Assembly: GCA_016794625.1 (NCBI GenBank)
Contig: JAEUGY010000116.1
Coordinates: 1 to 32,087 of the forward strand
Length of the DNA stretch: 32,087 bases
From: Opitutaceae bacterium
GTDB lineage: Bacteria; Verrucomicrobiota; Verrucomicrobiia; Opitutales; Opitutaceae
Reading direction: 5' to 3'
The position numbers and the translations under genes are program-made. Below the pieces are notes generated by a model. The model saw only the letters and a program-made list of their open reading frames with translations, was not told the origin of the DNA and did no database searches. Below, piece after piece: positions 24,892 through 32,087 of this stretch; position 1 is the first letter of the stretch; every line of letters begins with the position of its first letter.

Positions 24892-26052
24892 TCAGCGTGC
24901 CGCCAGCGCCTTGCGCAGCACCGGCTCCATCACCTCGGCCTGGCGCATGAAACCGAGATCGCTCGCGTGCGAGGCATCGGTCGCGCCTTCGGTGTCATCG
25001 CCATACAGCGAGTCGCCATTGATGTAGTAGAGACCCTTCACGCCTTCCTTCACCAGCGCCGCGTACGCCGCCTTCAACGCCGCATGGTTGTCGTCGTGAT
25101 GCTTGTTCCGCGCCGGCTGGATCCATGAGTTTGTATTCCGCCGATCCTCCACCAGCACGATGGGAGTCTTCGGTTTGGCCGCCCGGAGCTGGCGTACGAG
25201 CGGCGCCGTCTTTTCCGTCACCGCCGCCGGTCCCATGTTCGGCAGGCAGTCGATGACATACACCGCGGCATCCACATCGACAAGAAAGTCGCCGACTTCC
25301 TTGTCCATGCGTCCATTGCCCGAGAATCCCAGATTCAACACCGGTCGGTCAAACTTGCGGCCGAGAATGGCCGTATGCACCATGCCAGGACGCGAGGCGC
25401 ACGCTCCGTGCGTGATCGACGTGCCGTAAAACACAATCGGCTTCGCCCGCGGCGCCAGTCCCGCAAAGCTCGCTCCCTTCGGCACGCCGATGCTGAGAAA
25501 CTCCACGCCATTGTAGAGCGGCAGGTACGCCGCGTACTCGCGTTCGCCGGGAGGCAGGTCCTTGATCAACTCGACCTTCACTTCCTGCGTGGCCGGCCGG
25601 GTGACGTTGACCCACTTCCACGCACCTTTCTCGTCCCGCGCATAGAGATCCACCCCGCTCACGCCCGTAGCCGGCATGTGCGGCATGCCCAGCCGGTCCT
25701 TCATCAGCTTGTAGTGGACGTGAATCGCCGGAGCGTTGGTCTTGAACCGCACCATCATTCCAGCCGAATCGCGGCTGAGGTTCCACACATTGTTCGTCAC
25801 CCGCCCCTCCGCCTCCGCCGGCAGCCGGTCAAACCAGCGCAGACGTTTCCGCTCCGGCCACTCCCGCCCCTCCGCGCCCCAGGTGGTGACATCATGCCAC
25901 TGCAGGGCCACCTCGTCCTTGGCCGCCTTGCTCGCCGCCATGGCCGGATCCATGCGCGACGTATCGGGCGGCGGGGTCGCCGGAGTTTGGGCGAAGAGGG
26001 AAACTCCACTCGCAAAGACGACGGTGCAGAACCAACGCTGGGGTGAACGCAT
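24892..26052 (-). CDS. Secreted SGNH/GDSL esterase with GxDLY N-terminal domain
   Basis: The 386-residue enzyme has a signal peptide (1-21, ending LFAQ). A beta-sandwich domain follows, with the GVDLY motif at 133-137 that names the GxDLY family. The SGNH domain carries block I GTSITHG at 210-216 (nucleophile Ser212), block II GFSGNG at 242-247, a block III variant DCLPNM at 268-273, and block V DASH with Asp359 and His362. Enzymes of this type hydrolyse ester groups, often acetyl groups on carbohydrates. The ATG at 26052 is chosen because the 59 codons above it encode no signal peptide and run into a palindromic repeat. It is convergent with the DUF1501 gene and lies downstream of the 1231-residue gene. 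Confidence 0.9.
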   Translation of the reverse strand: MRSPQRWFCTVVFASGVSLFAQTPATPPPDTSRMDPAMAASKAAKDEVALQWHDVTTWGAEGREWPERKRLRWFDRLPAEAEGRVTNNVWNLSRDSAGMMVRFKTNAPAIHVHYKLMKDRLGMPHMPATGVSGVDLYARDEKGAWKWVNVTRPATQEVKVELIKDLPPGEREYAAYLPLYNGVEFLSIGVPKGASFAGLAPRAKPIVFYGTSITHGACASRPGMVHTAILGRKFDRPVLNLGFSGNGRMDKEVGDFLVDVDAAVYVIDCLPNMGPAAVTEKTAPLVRQLRAAKPKTPIVLVEDRRNTNSWIQPARNKHHDDNHAALKAAYAALVKEGVKGLYYINGDSLYGDDTEGATDASHASDLGFMRQAEVMEPVLRKALAAR

Positions 26053-26173
26053 AAAGAAAGGGGTCAACACGCGGAACCACGGAACCAGACCGGCCCGCGC
26101 CAACCGGCACAAGCCTCCACCCCCCACCCCTCGCGACTCAAGCCAATTGTCATGCGCAGCATGACAGAAGTGG

Positions 26174-26256
26174 AGTGTCATCCGGGAGATGACACTTCCC
26201 CAGCCCAGCGATCCGCCGCACCGAACCAAGTGTCATCCGCGGGATGACACTTGGTT
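26174..26256. repeat. Paired AGTGTCATC palindromes, locus 2
   Basis: The first palindrome is AGTGTCATC (26174-26182) with GATGACACT (26188-26196). The second is a perfect 15-bp inverted repeat, AACCAAGTGTCATCC (26224-26238) with its complement (26242-26256) around a 3-base loop. It touches the stop codon of the upstream minus-strand gene. Both spacing and spacer (GATCCGCCGCACCGA-type) match locus 3 at 30086. Confidence 0.9.
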
Positions 26257-29200
26257 CACGGCAATTCGTAGACTTCGACCAGCGCGATGCCCGACGCGCC
26301 CGGGGGGCCGTTCACGACCAGGGTGTAATTGCCCGGGGACACCGTGACGACCCGTGCGGCGTCACGGCTGCCCTCAGCGAGGGCGAAGGCGCCGACGGAC
26401 GCGCCCGCCTGTCGCACGGCGGCGGCACCAGGGAGGTCGTCGTTCCAATCCTCGTTCTCCACCACCACCCGTCCTCCCTCGTCCCGCACTTCGAGCCTCG
26501 GATTGGCCAGAGGCGCACCGATTCCAAACGCCGCCAGCCCCGGACCCACCGCACGCACCAGCAGGCGTTTCGCTACCGGGCCGCGCACCGCGAACCCCGG
26601 GATCGCCGCCTCTCCACCCACTCCCACCATCACCCGCGCCGAGAGATTGCTCAGGCGATCGGAGCGATTGTCGTATTCATAGAGCTCGATCAGGCCGACC
26701 CCGACTCCGGGTTTCTGGTTGGCGAAATCAAACGTTCCATTGAGCGAGGCCGTATAGGCTCCCGGCGCCAGCTCGACCACGACCGCGGAGTCCTGGGTTC
26801 CCGGCTCGAGGGCGAACGCTCCCACCGCCATAAAGTCCACTGGCTTGGCCGCGACGGAAGAAAATGGAAAGGCGTCCCAACCCGCGTTGAACGCCACCGT
26901 GCGCCCGTCGCCCGCGACCACGGCAAGTTGCGTGCCCTCCAGGGGCGATCCAACACCAAAGCGACGCAGCGTCGGACCCAGTCCGCGAATCAGGACTTTG
27001 CGCTTCTCAGGTCCCGGAATGACAAACCCGGTGAAGAGTCCTTGCTCTCCCGGCGCATTCAAATACCCAGGCCCCACCCACGCCCGGGCACTCAGATTGA
27101 TAAACCGGGAGGTATCATCGACCGTCACCACCATGGGCACACCCGGCGTGGCATTCCCAAACCGGTCGCGAACCCAAACCGTGTAGGTGCCGGCCTGGGC
27201 CGCAGCGATCGAGGGCAGATGCCAGTCGCCATACGAGTAACCCAACCACTCGCCATTCCGCCGCCATTCGTAGACAAGACCGGGATCGTAGCGTGGATCC
27301 TCCGGGGCTGTCGCCTTGACCTGCAAAACAACATCGCGCCCTGACTGGCTCGAGATCGCCGGCGATTGACTCGTGATCACGGGCGCGAGCGCCACCTTGG
27401 AATCGGCCACGCGGATCGATCCTGTCGCCACACCTCGGGCGTTGACCATCGTTGCCCCATAGTTGCCAGGACCTGACACGGTCCAGGAGAACGGCGGTCC
27501 GAACAAATTTCTCCCTTCATTCCTCCACAGTTGTCCCGACCCTCGCACGCTTACGGTCAATGTGACGGGGCTCCCCACCCCCGCGCTGTCCGTGGACGCG
27601 GTGACCAGGACATCGGTCGGAGGAAAAAGGCCCTCGGTCACACCACTGTTCAGGCGATTAAGCGCGCGACGAGCGAATCGGTTTAAGAGCGTGTAGTTTC
27701 CCCCCACGAGGATCTTCCCTGCCGAATCAGCCGCAAGCTGGGTAATTCCACCTTCGTGGTACCAATTGAGGGCTGTCGCTCCGCCCAACGACTCGTCGCG
27801 GACCCCGTCGGCCGATAGCCGAATGACCGCATTCCAGGCATAGGGGCCATAGCCCGGCGACTGAAAGCGACCCGAGAGCAAGGCACGTCCATCAGGGTAG
27901 AACCAAGCCCGCTCCCAATAACGGACGTCAGAGGTGCCCAACCCGTCGGGTTCAACGATGTACGAGAGATCCCGTTCTCCGGAAGGCAGATAGCGCGTAA
28001 GGTGCTGAAAATAGTTCGTGGTGATGGAGTGAAATGCCCGAAACCACCGCGTCCCGGCGGCCAGCATCCGTCCGTCCGCCAGCACGGTCAGCGCGTCGGT
28101 TTCATAAGGCGAAAGCGTACTCCCGACCGACTCATATCCGAAGGGAGGGCGGGAGGGATCAACAAGTCCGGTCACCAGTTGCCGATCCAGCGCGCCATCC
28201 GCATGGAACCGCACGGGGCCCGCGTTCTCCGAGGGTCCGGCATACGAGCCGCCCGCCACGATTTTACCGTCGGGTGACAGCGCCAGGGTATGGAACAGGA
28301 GCTTGGGGTTCGCGTCCGCGCCCGGAATCTCCCGACTGCTGAACGAGGGATCCAAGGATCCGTTCGAAAGCAGCCGGCGGATCCGCGACGAACCGTTGGC
28401 AATCACGATTCGCCCATCGGGCTGAACCTTGATGTCGCGCACCCCTGTTCCCTCCGACGCTTCAGGTGCGGCGACAAAGCTCCGATCCAGGTTTCCATCA
28501 GCTTGCAGCCGGATCAATCGGCCGGTCGGTTCGGCATTCACCAAAGAGAAACGGCCTCCGACGAGGATGCGACCATCCGGCTGCACCGCGAGGGCGCGCA
28601 CCTCGGCCGGAACCGCGGTAGTAGAAATTTCCGATACACGCACCACGGCAAAGCCGGGATCGGCCGTCCCGTTCGACTGCAGCCGCACCAGTTCCCCGGT
28701 TCTTCCTCCCGCCACCAAGACTCGGCCGTCAACAAGAGGCAGCACTGCGGTCGGGGCCTGCTCGACCGTGGCGCTGGCGTTGAAGTTCGCATCCACCACA
28801 CTCGGGCCGGCCACCGGCAACACGGTCACGGAAGCGGGTGCACTCGTTGCTGAGCCATAGGCATTGCTCACGGTCACCGTGTAGAGACCGGCTTGCGACG
28901 GAGTAAGGTTGGAAAGATCGAGCAATGGATGTTTCGTCACTGCGATCTGACTCCCTTGGAATGACCAACGGTAGCTGAGCGGCTCCGAACCCGTGGCCTC
29001 CACCCGCAAATAGGTCGTCCCACCTTCTTCCTCCCGCACGTTCTCCATCGGGCGAACCACCGCGGGCGCCAACCCAATCCAAGGCGAGCTGATCAGGGCG
29101 CCTGCCTCACCCACGGCCACCACGGTGTTGTCAGAGGTGGAGAGACCGCGCAGGCCGCGCAGGGTGGAGGAGTTGCGCGCCACCCAGCTCCGGCCATCCG

Positions 29201-29951
29201 GAGAGGTTCGGACGGCCCCGCCATCACCGACCGCAACAAACAGTCCATTGAAGTAGGTCACTGCCCGCAAAGTTTGGGACGTGCCGGCATCGCCCGCCGC
29301 CCAGGATTCGCCGTCCATGGACATCGCTGTCGCCCCTCCGGCCCCCACGGCCACAAAACGCAGGTTTCCAAAGGCCACACCTTCGAGATTGCGCAGCCCG
29401 CCTGGGGTACGATCCGTACCGTCCACGTAAATGCCCCTCGATCCAGCGAGCGCCACTTTTTCGAAGCCAAGCGCATAGCCCCTCCACCAGCTTCCTTCCT
29501 CAGTTTTCCACAGGTCGCGACTCCAGGGACCAAAGGGACGTTCCGCAGAGGCCCGTTCGCCGTTCTCACCAAATGCAAAAAACTCCACCCGTCGGTAGGC
29601 AACGACGTTCAATCGTTCTCTTGCTGTTCCCATCAATCCCGCAATCGGTTCAGACCGTTGCCAGTGGATCGCATCGACCGACACCAGAATCGTACCAGCC
29701 TCGCCCACCGCCGCGTAACAGCCATCTCCATACGCTACGTGCAGCAACCAAGCGTCCGTTCCGCTGGCGCGTTTGGTCCACACGCGGGCGTCGGGGGAGG
29801 TCAGAATCACGCCCTTTTCGCCCACCGCGACAAACTGCCCGCTGCCGTAAGTGACTCCCCAAAGCGTTTCCGTTGTGGGCGTGCCAACCGTGGACCACGT
29901 CACCTGCGCCCGCAAACTGGCCAGCATGCAAACAAGCCCTAGAAAACCCAT
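26256..29951 (-). CDS. Large secreted mosaic protein: BNR/Ycf48-like, Ig-like and delta-60 repeats
   Basis: From the ATG at 29951 (AAAGGG just upstream, then signal peptide MGFLGLVCMLASLRAQ) the product is 1231 residues. Domains in order: BNR/Ycf48-like propeller strands (GQFVAVGEKGVILTSPDARV and later copies) to about 300; an Ig-like domain at about 310-380 ending SQAGLYTVTVSNAYGSA; delta-60 repeats at about 390-740 (ALAVQPDGRILVGGRFS pattern); beta-sandwich and Ig-like regions at about 760-945; then two related C-terminal repeats at about 950-1099 and 1100-1231. Each of those contains NLSARxxVG, VLIRxLGP/LLVRAVGP, VGAFAL and a closing xELYEY/VEVYELP. It is probably a surface or secreted adhesin-like protein. 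A start at 30047 is possible but gives an over-long basic N-terminus. Confidence 0.85.
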   Translation of the reverse strand: MGFLGLVCMLASLRAQVTWSTVGTPTTETLWGVTYGSGQFVAVGEKGVILTSPDARVWTKRASGTDAWLLHVAYGDGCYAAVGEAGTILVSVDAIHWQRSEPIAGLMGTARERLNVVAYRRVEFFAFGENGERASAERPFGPWSRDLWKTEEGSWWRGYALGFEKVALAGSRGIYVDGTDRTPGGLRNLEGVAFGNLRFVAVGAGGATAMSMDGESWAAGDAGTSQTLRAVTYFNGLFVAVGDGGAVRTSPDGRSWVARNSSTLRGLRGLSTSDNTVVAVGEAGALISSPWIGLAPAVVRPMENVREEEGGTTYLRVEATGSEPLSYRWSFQGSQIAVTKHPLLDLSNLTPSQAGLYTVTVSNAYGSATSAPASVTVLPVAGPSVVDANFNASATVEQAPTAVLPLVDGRVLVAGGRTGELVRLQSNGTADPGFAVVRVSEISTTAVPAEVRALAVQPDGRILVGGRFSLVNAEPTGRLIRLQADGNLDRSFVAAPEASEGTGVRDIKVQPDGRIVIANGSSRIRRLLSNGSLDPSFSSREIPGADANPKLLFHTLALSPDGKIVAGGSYAGPSENAGPVRFHADGALDRQLVTGLVDPSRPPFGYESVGSTLSPYETDALTVLADGRMLAAGTRWFRAFHSITTNYFQHLTRYLPSGERDLSYIVEPDGLGTSDVRYWERAWFYPDGRALLSGRFQSPGYGPYAWNAVIRLSADGVRDESLGGATALNWYHEGGITQLAADSAGKILVGGNYTLLNRFARRALNRLNSGVTEGLFPPTDVLVTASTDSAGVGSPVTLTVSVRGSGQLWRNEGRNLFGPPFSWTVSGPGNYGATMVNARGVATGSIRVADSKVALAPVITSQSPAISSQSGRDVVLQVKATAPEDPRYDPGLVYEWRRNGEWLGYSYGDWHLPSIAAAQAGTYTVWVRDRFGNATPGVPMVVTVDDTSRFINLSARAWVGPGYLNAPGEQGLFTGFVIPGPEKRKVLIRGLGPTLRRFGVGSPLEGTQLAVVAGDGRTVAFNAGWDAFPFSSVAAKPVDFMAVGAFALEPGTQDSAVVVELAPGAYTASLNGTFDFANQKPGVGVGLIELYEYDNRSDRLSNLSARVMVGVGGEAAIPGFAVRGPVAKRLLVRAVGPGLAAFGIGAPLANPRLEVRDEGGRVVVENEDWNDDLPGAAAVRQAGASVGAFALAEGSRDAARVVTVSPGNYTLVVNGPPGASGIALVEVYELP

Positions 29952-30085
29952 TATCCCTTTAGCCACGACACCAGAAACTACGCGCGATCGGGAGAGCGGC
30001 AACCTTCCAATCCCGCCCTTCCTCAATCGAATACCCACCAACGGCATCCAACGGGCCTGCTCACCGCACAGCCCGGCAGAAGTCG

Positions 30086-30166
30086 AGTGTCATCCGCCAG
30101 ATGACACTTCCTCGGAGCAGCGATCTGCCGCACCGATCCAAGTGTCATCTGCGGGATGACACTTGG
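30086..30166. repeat. Paired AGTGTCATC palindromes, locus 3
   Basis: AGTGTCATC/GATGACACT lies at 30086-30108 and CCAAGTGTCATC/GATGACACTTGG at 30138-30166. The distance between the two palindromes is the same as at locus 2, and the spacer GCAGCGATCTGCCGCACCGA is nearly the same. Loci 2 and 3 are direct copies of about 90 bp flanking the 1231-residue gene. Confidence 0.9.
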
Positions 30167-30199
30167 GTTGCGCGGCCGCCGGGATGTCGTGGCGTGCGG

Positions 30200-31036
30200 C
30201 TATTTGCGCGCGCGGTAGTCGGTGGGCGTCATGCCGACGCAGCGCGCGAACGCGCGGGCGAATACCACGCCGCTGTGGTAGCCGACCTGCGCGGCGATCA
30301 CGTCGATCTTGTCGTCGCTGGCTTCGAGCAGTTCCTGCGCGCGCTGCACGCGCATGTAGGTGACGTGCTCCATCGGGGTGCGTCCGAGTTCCCGGAGACA
30401 CAGGCGGCGCAGGTGCTCGGCACTGACGCGGGCCCGGGCGGCCAGGGTGGTGAGCTTCCAATCGCTCGCCAGTTCCTGGACGACCGCCTCCCACAGAGCA
30501 CTCATGCGTGAATCCCCCTGCCAGGGGCGGGCCACGCGCCGGGCGGCGCCATGCAAAAGGCTGACCCAGTGATGCACCTGGGCGGGATCACGCGCCGTGG
30601 TCCACTCGTCCCGCAAACCTTCCACGATGCGGCCCAGCTCGACCGCACCCTGCTGCAGGCGCAGCGGGGAGGCCGCTCCGACGAGCGGCTTGAGCCAGGG
30701 GGGCTCGTGGTATCGCACCCAGGCAAAACGCCATGGCTTGCCTGGCACGGCGTGAAACGCATTGAGCACCCGCGGCGGCGCGAGACAGAGCGACCCCGCC
30801 GTCACCCGTTCCCACCGTCCCTCCAGCAGCACGCGACCCTCCCCCTCCAACGCCGCCAGCAAAAAACTCCCCGTCGGCGCCAGGCGCACCCGCCGGTACG
30901 GCGCATACACCGTGTCCAACCCCAGCCAGGCAATGTGATGGGCCACCAGCTCCGGACACTCCTTCTGCTCCAACGCCCACCGACGGGTGCGCGGTCCATC
31001 CAACGTCGTCTCAACCAAAGGAAAGGGAGTTGCCAC
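30200..31036 (-). CDS. AraC-family transcriptional regulator
   Basis: The 278-residue protein has an N-terminal cupin-like AraC ligand-binding domain (about 10-130, with PTGSFLLAALEGEGRVLLEG and VTAGSLCLAPPRVLNAFHAV) and a C-terminal double helix-turn-helix. The latter shows LTTLAARARVSAEHLRRLCL, LGRTPMEHVTYMRVQRAQEL and the signature IAAQVGYHSGVVFARAFAR. Such proteins often respond to sugars. The start is taken as GTG at 31036 because AGGAG stands 8 bases upstream. Reading from a TTG at 31141 would add 35 residues, the first of which are translated heptamer repeats. It is divergent from the TIM-barrel gene at 31461 and may control it. Confidence 0.9.
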   Translation of the reverse strand: MATPFPLVETTLDGPRTRRWALEQKECPELVAHHIAWLGLDTVYAPYRRVRLAPTGSFLLAALEGEGRVLLEGRWERVTAGSLCLAPPRVLNAFHAVPGKPWRFAWVRYHEPPWLKPLVGAASPLRLQQGAVELGRIVEGLRDEWTTARDPAQVHHWVSLLHGAARRVARPWQGDSRMSALWEAVVQELASDWKLTTLAARARVSAEHLRRLCLRELGRTPMEHVTYMRVQRAQELLEASDDKIDVIAAQVGYHSGVVFARAFARCVGMTPTDYRARK

Positions 31037-31044
31037 CTGCGCCA

Positions 31045-31049
31045 CTCCT
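31045..31049 (-). promoter_or_regulatory. Ribosome-binding site deciding the AraC start
   Basis: CTCCT on the plus strand reads AGGAG on the minus strand, 8 bases before the GTG at 31036. Clear sites like this are rare in the window, so it weighs heavily in choosing the start. Confidence 0.55.
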
Positions 31050-31104
31050 GCAGTCAAGAACCTCAACGGCTCCCTGGCACGCGCAAAACGGCGCGTAACG
31101 CGCC

Positions 31105-31257
31105 GAAGAGTGAAGGGCGAGGAATGAAGAGTAAAAGACAACCAGCCAAAGCCCGTCCGGCCGGTCAGCCAGACACGGCGCGGGCGCGAGGCCCGGCCCT
31201 ACAACCGATCAACAATCCGTCCTCCGCGTCCGTCCTTCGCGTCTTTGCGTCTTTGCG
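31105..31257. repeat. Heptamer tract, D module and octamer tract
   Basis: Bases 31105-31139 hold heptamers GAAGAGT, GAAGGGC, GAGGAAT, GAAGAGT and AAAAGAC, which are the TTC class on the minus strand. Bases 31174-31209 resemble a reversed D module (GGCCCGGCCCTACAACCGAT). Bases 31234-31257 are octamers CCTTCGCG, TCTTTGCG and TCTTTGCG. Confidence 0.8.
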
Positions 31258-31317
31258 CTTCACTCCGTTTTCCGCCCAGGTGCAAATTCATCAGCCAGGC
31301 GTGTGAAACCCGCCCTT

Positions 31318-31458
31318 TACCCCACCGCCCCACCCTCCACCCTCCCTACACCCCCGCTTTCGACTTTCGACCCGCACAGGGCATGCTGCCCTTCACTCTT
31401 CTTCCGCCCCCGCCTCTAGTCCGTTTTCACTCTTCGAACTTCACTCTTCACTCTTCCG
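31318..31458. repeat. Heptamer-rich tract reaching the start codon at 31461
   Basis: Several 7-base-period runs follow one another: CACC-type units near 31325-31350, two CTTTCGA units near 31357-31370, and TTTTCAC, TCTTCGA, ACTTCAC, TCTTCAC and TCTTCCG at 31424-31458. The last unit stops two bases before the ATG at 31461, leaving no room for a Shine-Dalgarno site. Bases 31258-31317 show nothing recognised. Confidence 0.75.
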
Positions 31459-31460
31459 CC

Positions 31461-32087
31461 ATGCCCAATCCCTGGACCGGTAAAGGAAATCCCTACACCC
31501 GCGAGGAGGTGCGTGAGCGCCTTCGCGCGACGCTCGCCAAGGGCGACGCCATCATCGCCGCCGGCGCCGGCACCGGCATCAGCGCCAAGTTCATCGAGAA
31601 AGGCGGCGCCGATCTCATCATCATCTACAACAGCGGTCGTTTCCGCATGATGGGTCACGGTTCCACCTGCGGTCTCATGGCCTACGGTGACGCCAACGCC
31701 ATCGCCATGGAGATCGGCGAATACGAGGTGCTCCCGGTCGTCGAAGAGGTTCCGGTCATCTGCGGCGTGCACGCCTCCGATCCGCGCCGGCGCATGTGGC
31801 ACTGGCTCGGCCAGGTGAAGGAAATGGGCTTCTCGGGCGTGAACAACTTCCCGACCCACACGATCGTCGACGGCCATTTCCGGCAGGTGCTGGAGGAAAC
31901 CGGCATGAGCGTGAAAAAGGAATACGAGATGATCGCCCTCGCCCGGCGCATGGACCTGTTTTCCATCGTCTATGTCGCCACGCCCGAGGAAGCCGCTGAA
32001 ATGGCCAAGGCCGGCGCCGACGCCATCATCGCCCACGTCGGCACCACCGTCGGCGGCAGCATCGGCGTCAAGAACGCGGTCGTCAGC
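31461..32087 (+). CDS. Phosphoenolpyruvate-hydrolase-family (Tm-1-like) TIM-barrel protein, 5' part
   Basis: The reading frame from ATG 31461 is open to the window end, giving 209 residues without a stop, so the gene is cut. It begins MPNPWTGKGNPYTREEV and contains DAIIAAGAGTGISAKFIEKG (29-48), DLIIIYNSGRFRMMGHGS (51-68), a VCGVHASDP-like segment at about 99-108, GFSGVNNFPTHTIVDG (123-138) and ADAIIAHVGTTVGGSIGVK (186-204). These match the PEP-hydrolase/Tm-1 C-terminal TIM-barrel family, which is often encoded beside or fused to a UPF0261 protein; that partner may lie beyond the edge. The true reaction in bacteria is uncertain. The divergent AraC gene is its likely regulator. Confidence 0.88.
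   Translation, partial: MPNPWTGKGNPYTREEVRERLRATLAKGDAIIAAGAGTGISAKFIEKGGADLIIIYNSGRFRMMGHGSTCGLMAYGDANAIAMEIGEYEVLPVVEEVPVICGVHASDPRRRMWHWLGQVKEMGFSGVNNFPTHTIVDGHFRQVLEETGMSVKKEYEMIALARRMDLFSIVYVATPEEAAEMAKAGADAIIAHVGTTVGGSIGVKNAVVS

Noticed and set aside
26053..26229. 59-residue N-terminal extension of the SGNH esterase
   Set aside because: The extension starts inside a palindromic repeat, precedes a good signal peptide and has no family similarity.
26224..26256. Intrinsic terminator at the 15-bp inverted repeat
   Set aside because: There is no T-tract on either strand and the same palindrome occurs upstream of the same gene, so a repeat family explains it better, though it may still slow transcription.

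Overview
This is a GC-rich chromosomal window that looks like an Opitutaceae-type member of the Verrucomicrobiota. The evidence is gene content only, not a database match: two 'planctomycete cytochrome' PSD1/PSCyt1 proteins each paired with a Tat-exported DUF1501 protein, an ECF sigma factor of the Rhodopirellula/Verrucomicrobium type, a large OAR-like TonB receptor, a DUF2264 protein, and a 1.2-kb-residue-class secreted Ig/delta-60 protein. Nearly every product carries a Sec or Tat signal, so the window is mostly an envelope and secretion neighbourhood, probably serving polysaccharide use. No tRNA, rRNA, CRISPR array, phage gene or transposase was seen.

Layout. Bases 1-2890 hold a DUF2264 protein, a one-TM hypothetical protein and a repeat-rich gap. 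Bases 2891-11469 (minus strand) form a tight six-gene operon: ECF sigma factor, FecR-like membrane protein with a C-terminal CBM96-like domain, PSD1 cytochrome, DUF1501, NHL propeller, and alpha/beta esterase. A small cupin (11615) and a TonB receptor (12177-15302) run divergently from it. A secreted propeller-like protein follows at 15702. Next, on the minus strand, is a coupled pair: a small secreted protein and a glucose/sorbosone-dehydrogenase-like protein with a cytochrome c domain (19787 to 17293). Divergent from that is a second PSD1-DUF1501 pair (20116-24685). Then come an SGNH esterase (minus), a 1231-residue mosaic surface protein (minus), an AraC regulator (minus) and, divergent from AraC, the first 209 codons of a Tm-1-like/phosphoenolpyruvate-hydrolase-family protein cut by the window end.

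How the genes may work together (inference). The sigma factor and FecR/CBM96 protein could sense an extracellular glycan and switch on the cytochrome-DUF1501-esterase genes. The TonB receptor would import products. The SGNH and alpha/beta esterases could remove acyl groups. AraC probably controls the divergent TIM-barrel gene.

The most unusual content lies between the genes. Three repeat systems stand out: (1) a mosaic of small palindromic modules (called A, B, C and D here), many with a GTAG- or GTGG-like foot as in REP elements; (2) paired AGTGTCATC/GATGACACT palindromes at three loci, two of which share spacing and spacer and bracket the 1231-residue gene; (3) heptamer tandem tracts built on a TTC core that abut start or stop codons at several genes, plus a related octamer family. 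No mobilising enzyme for any of them is present in this window.
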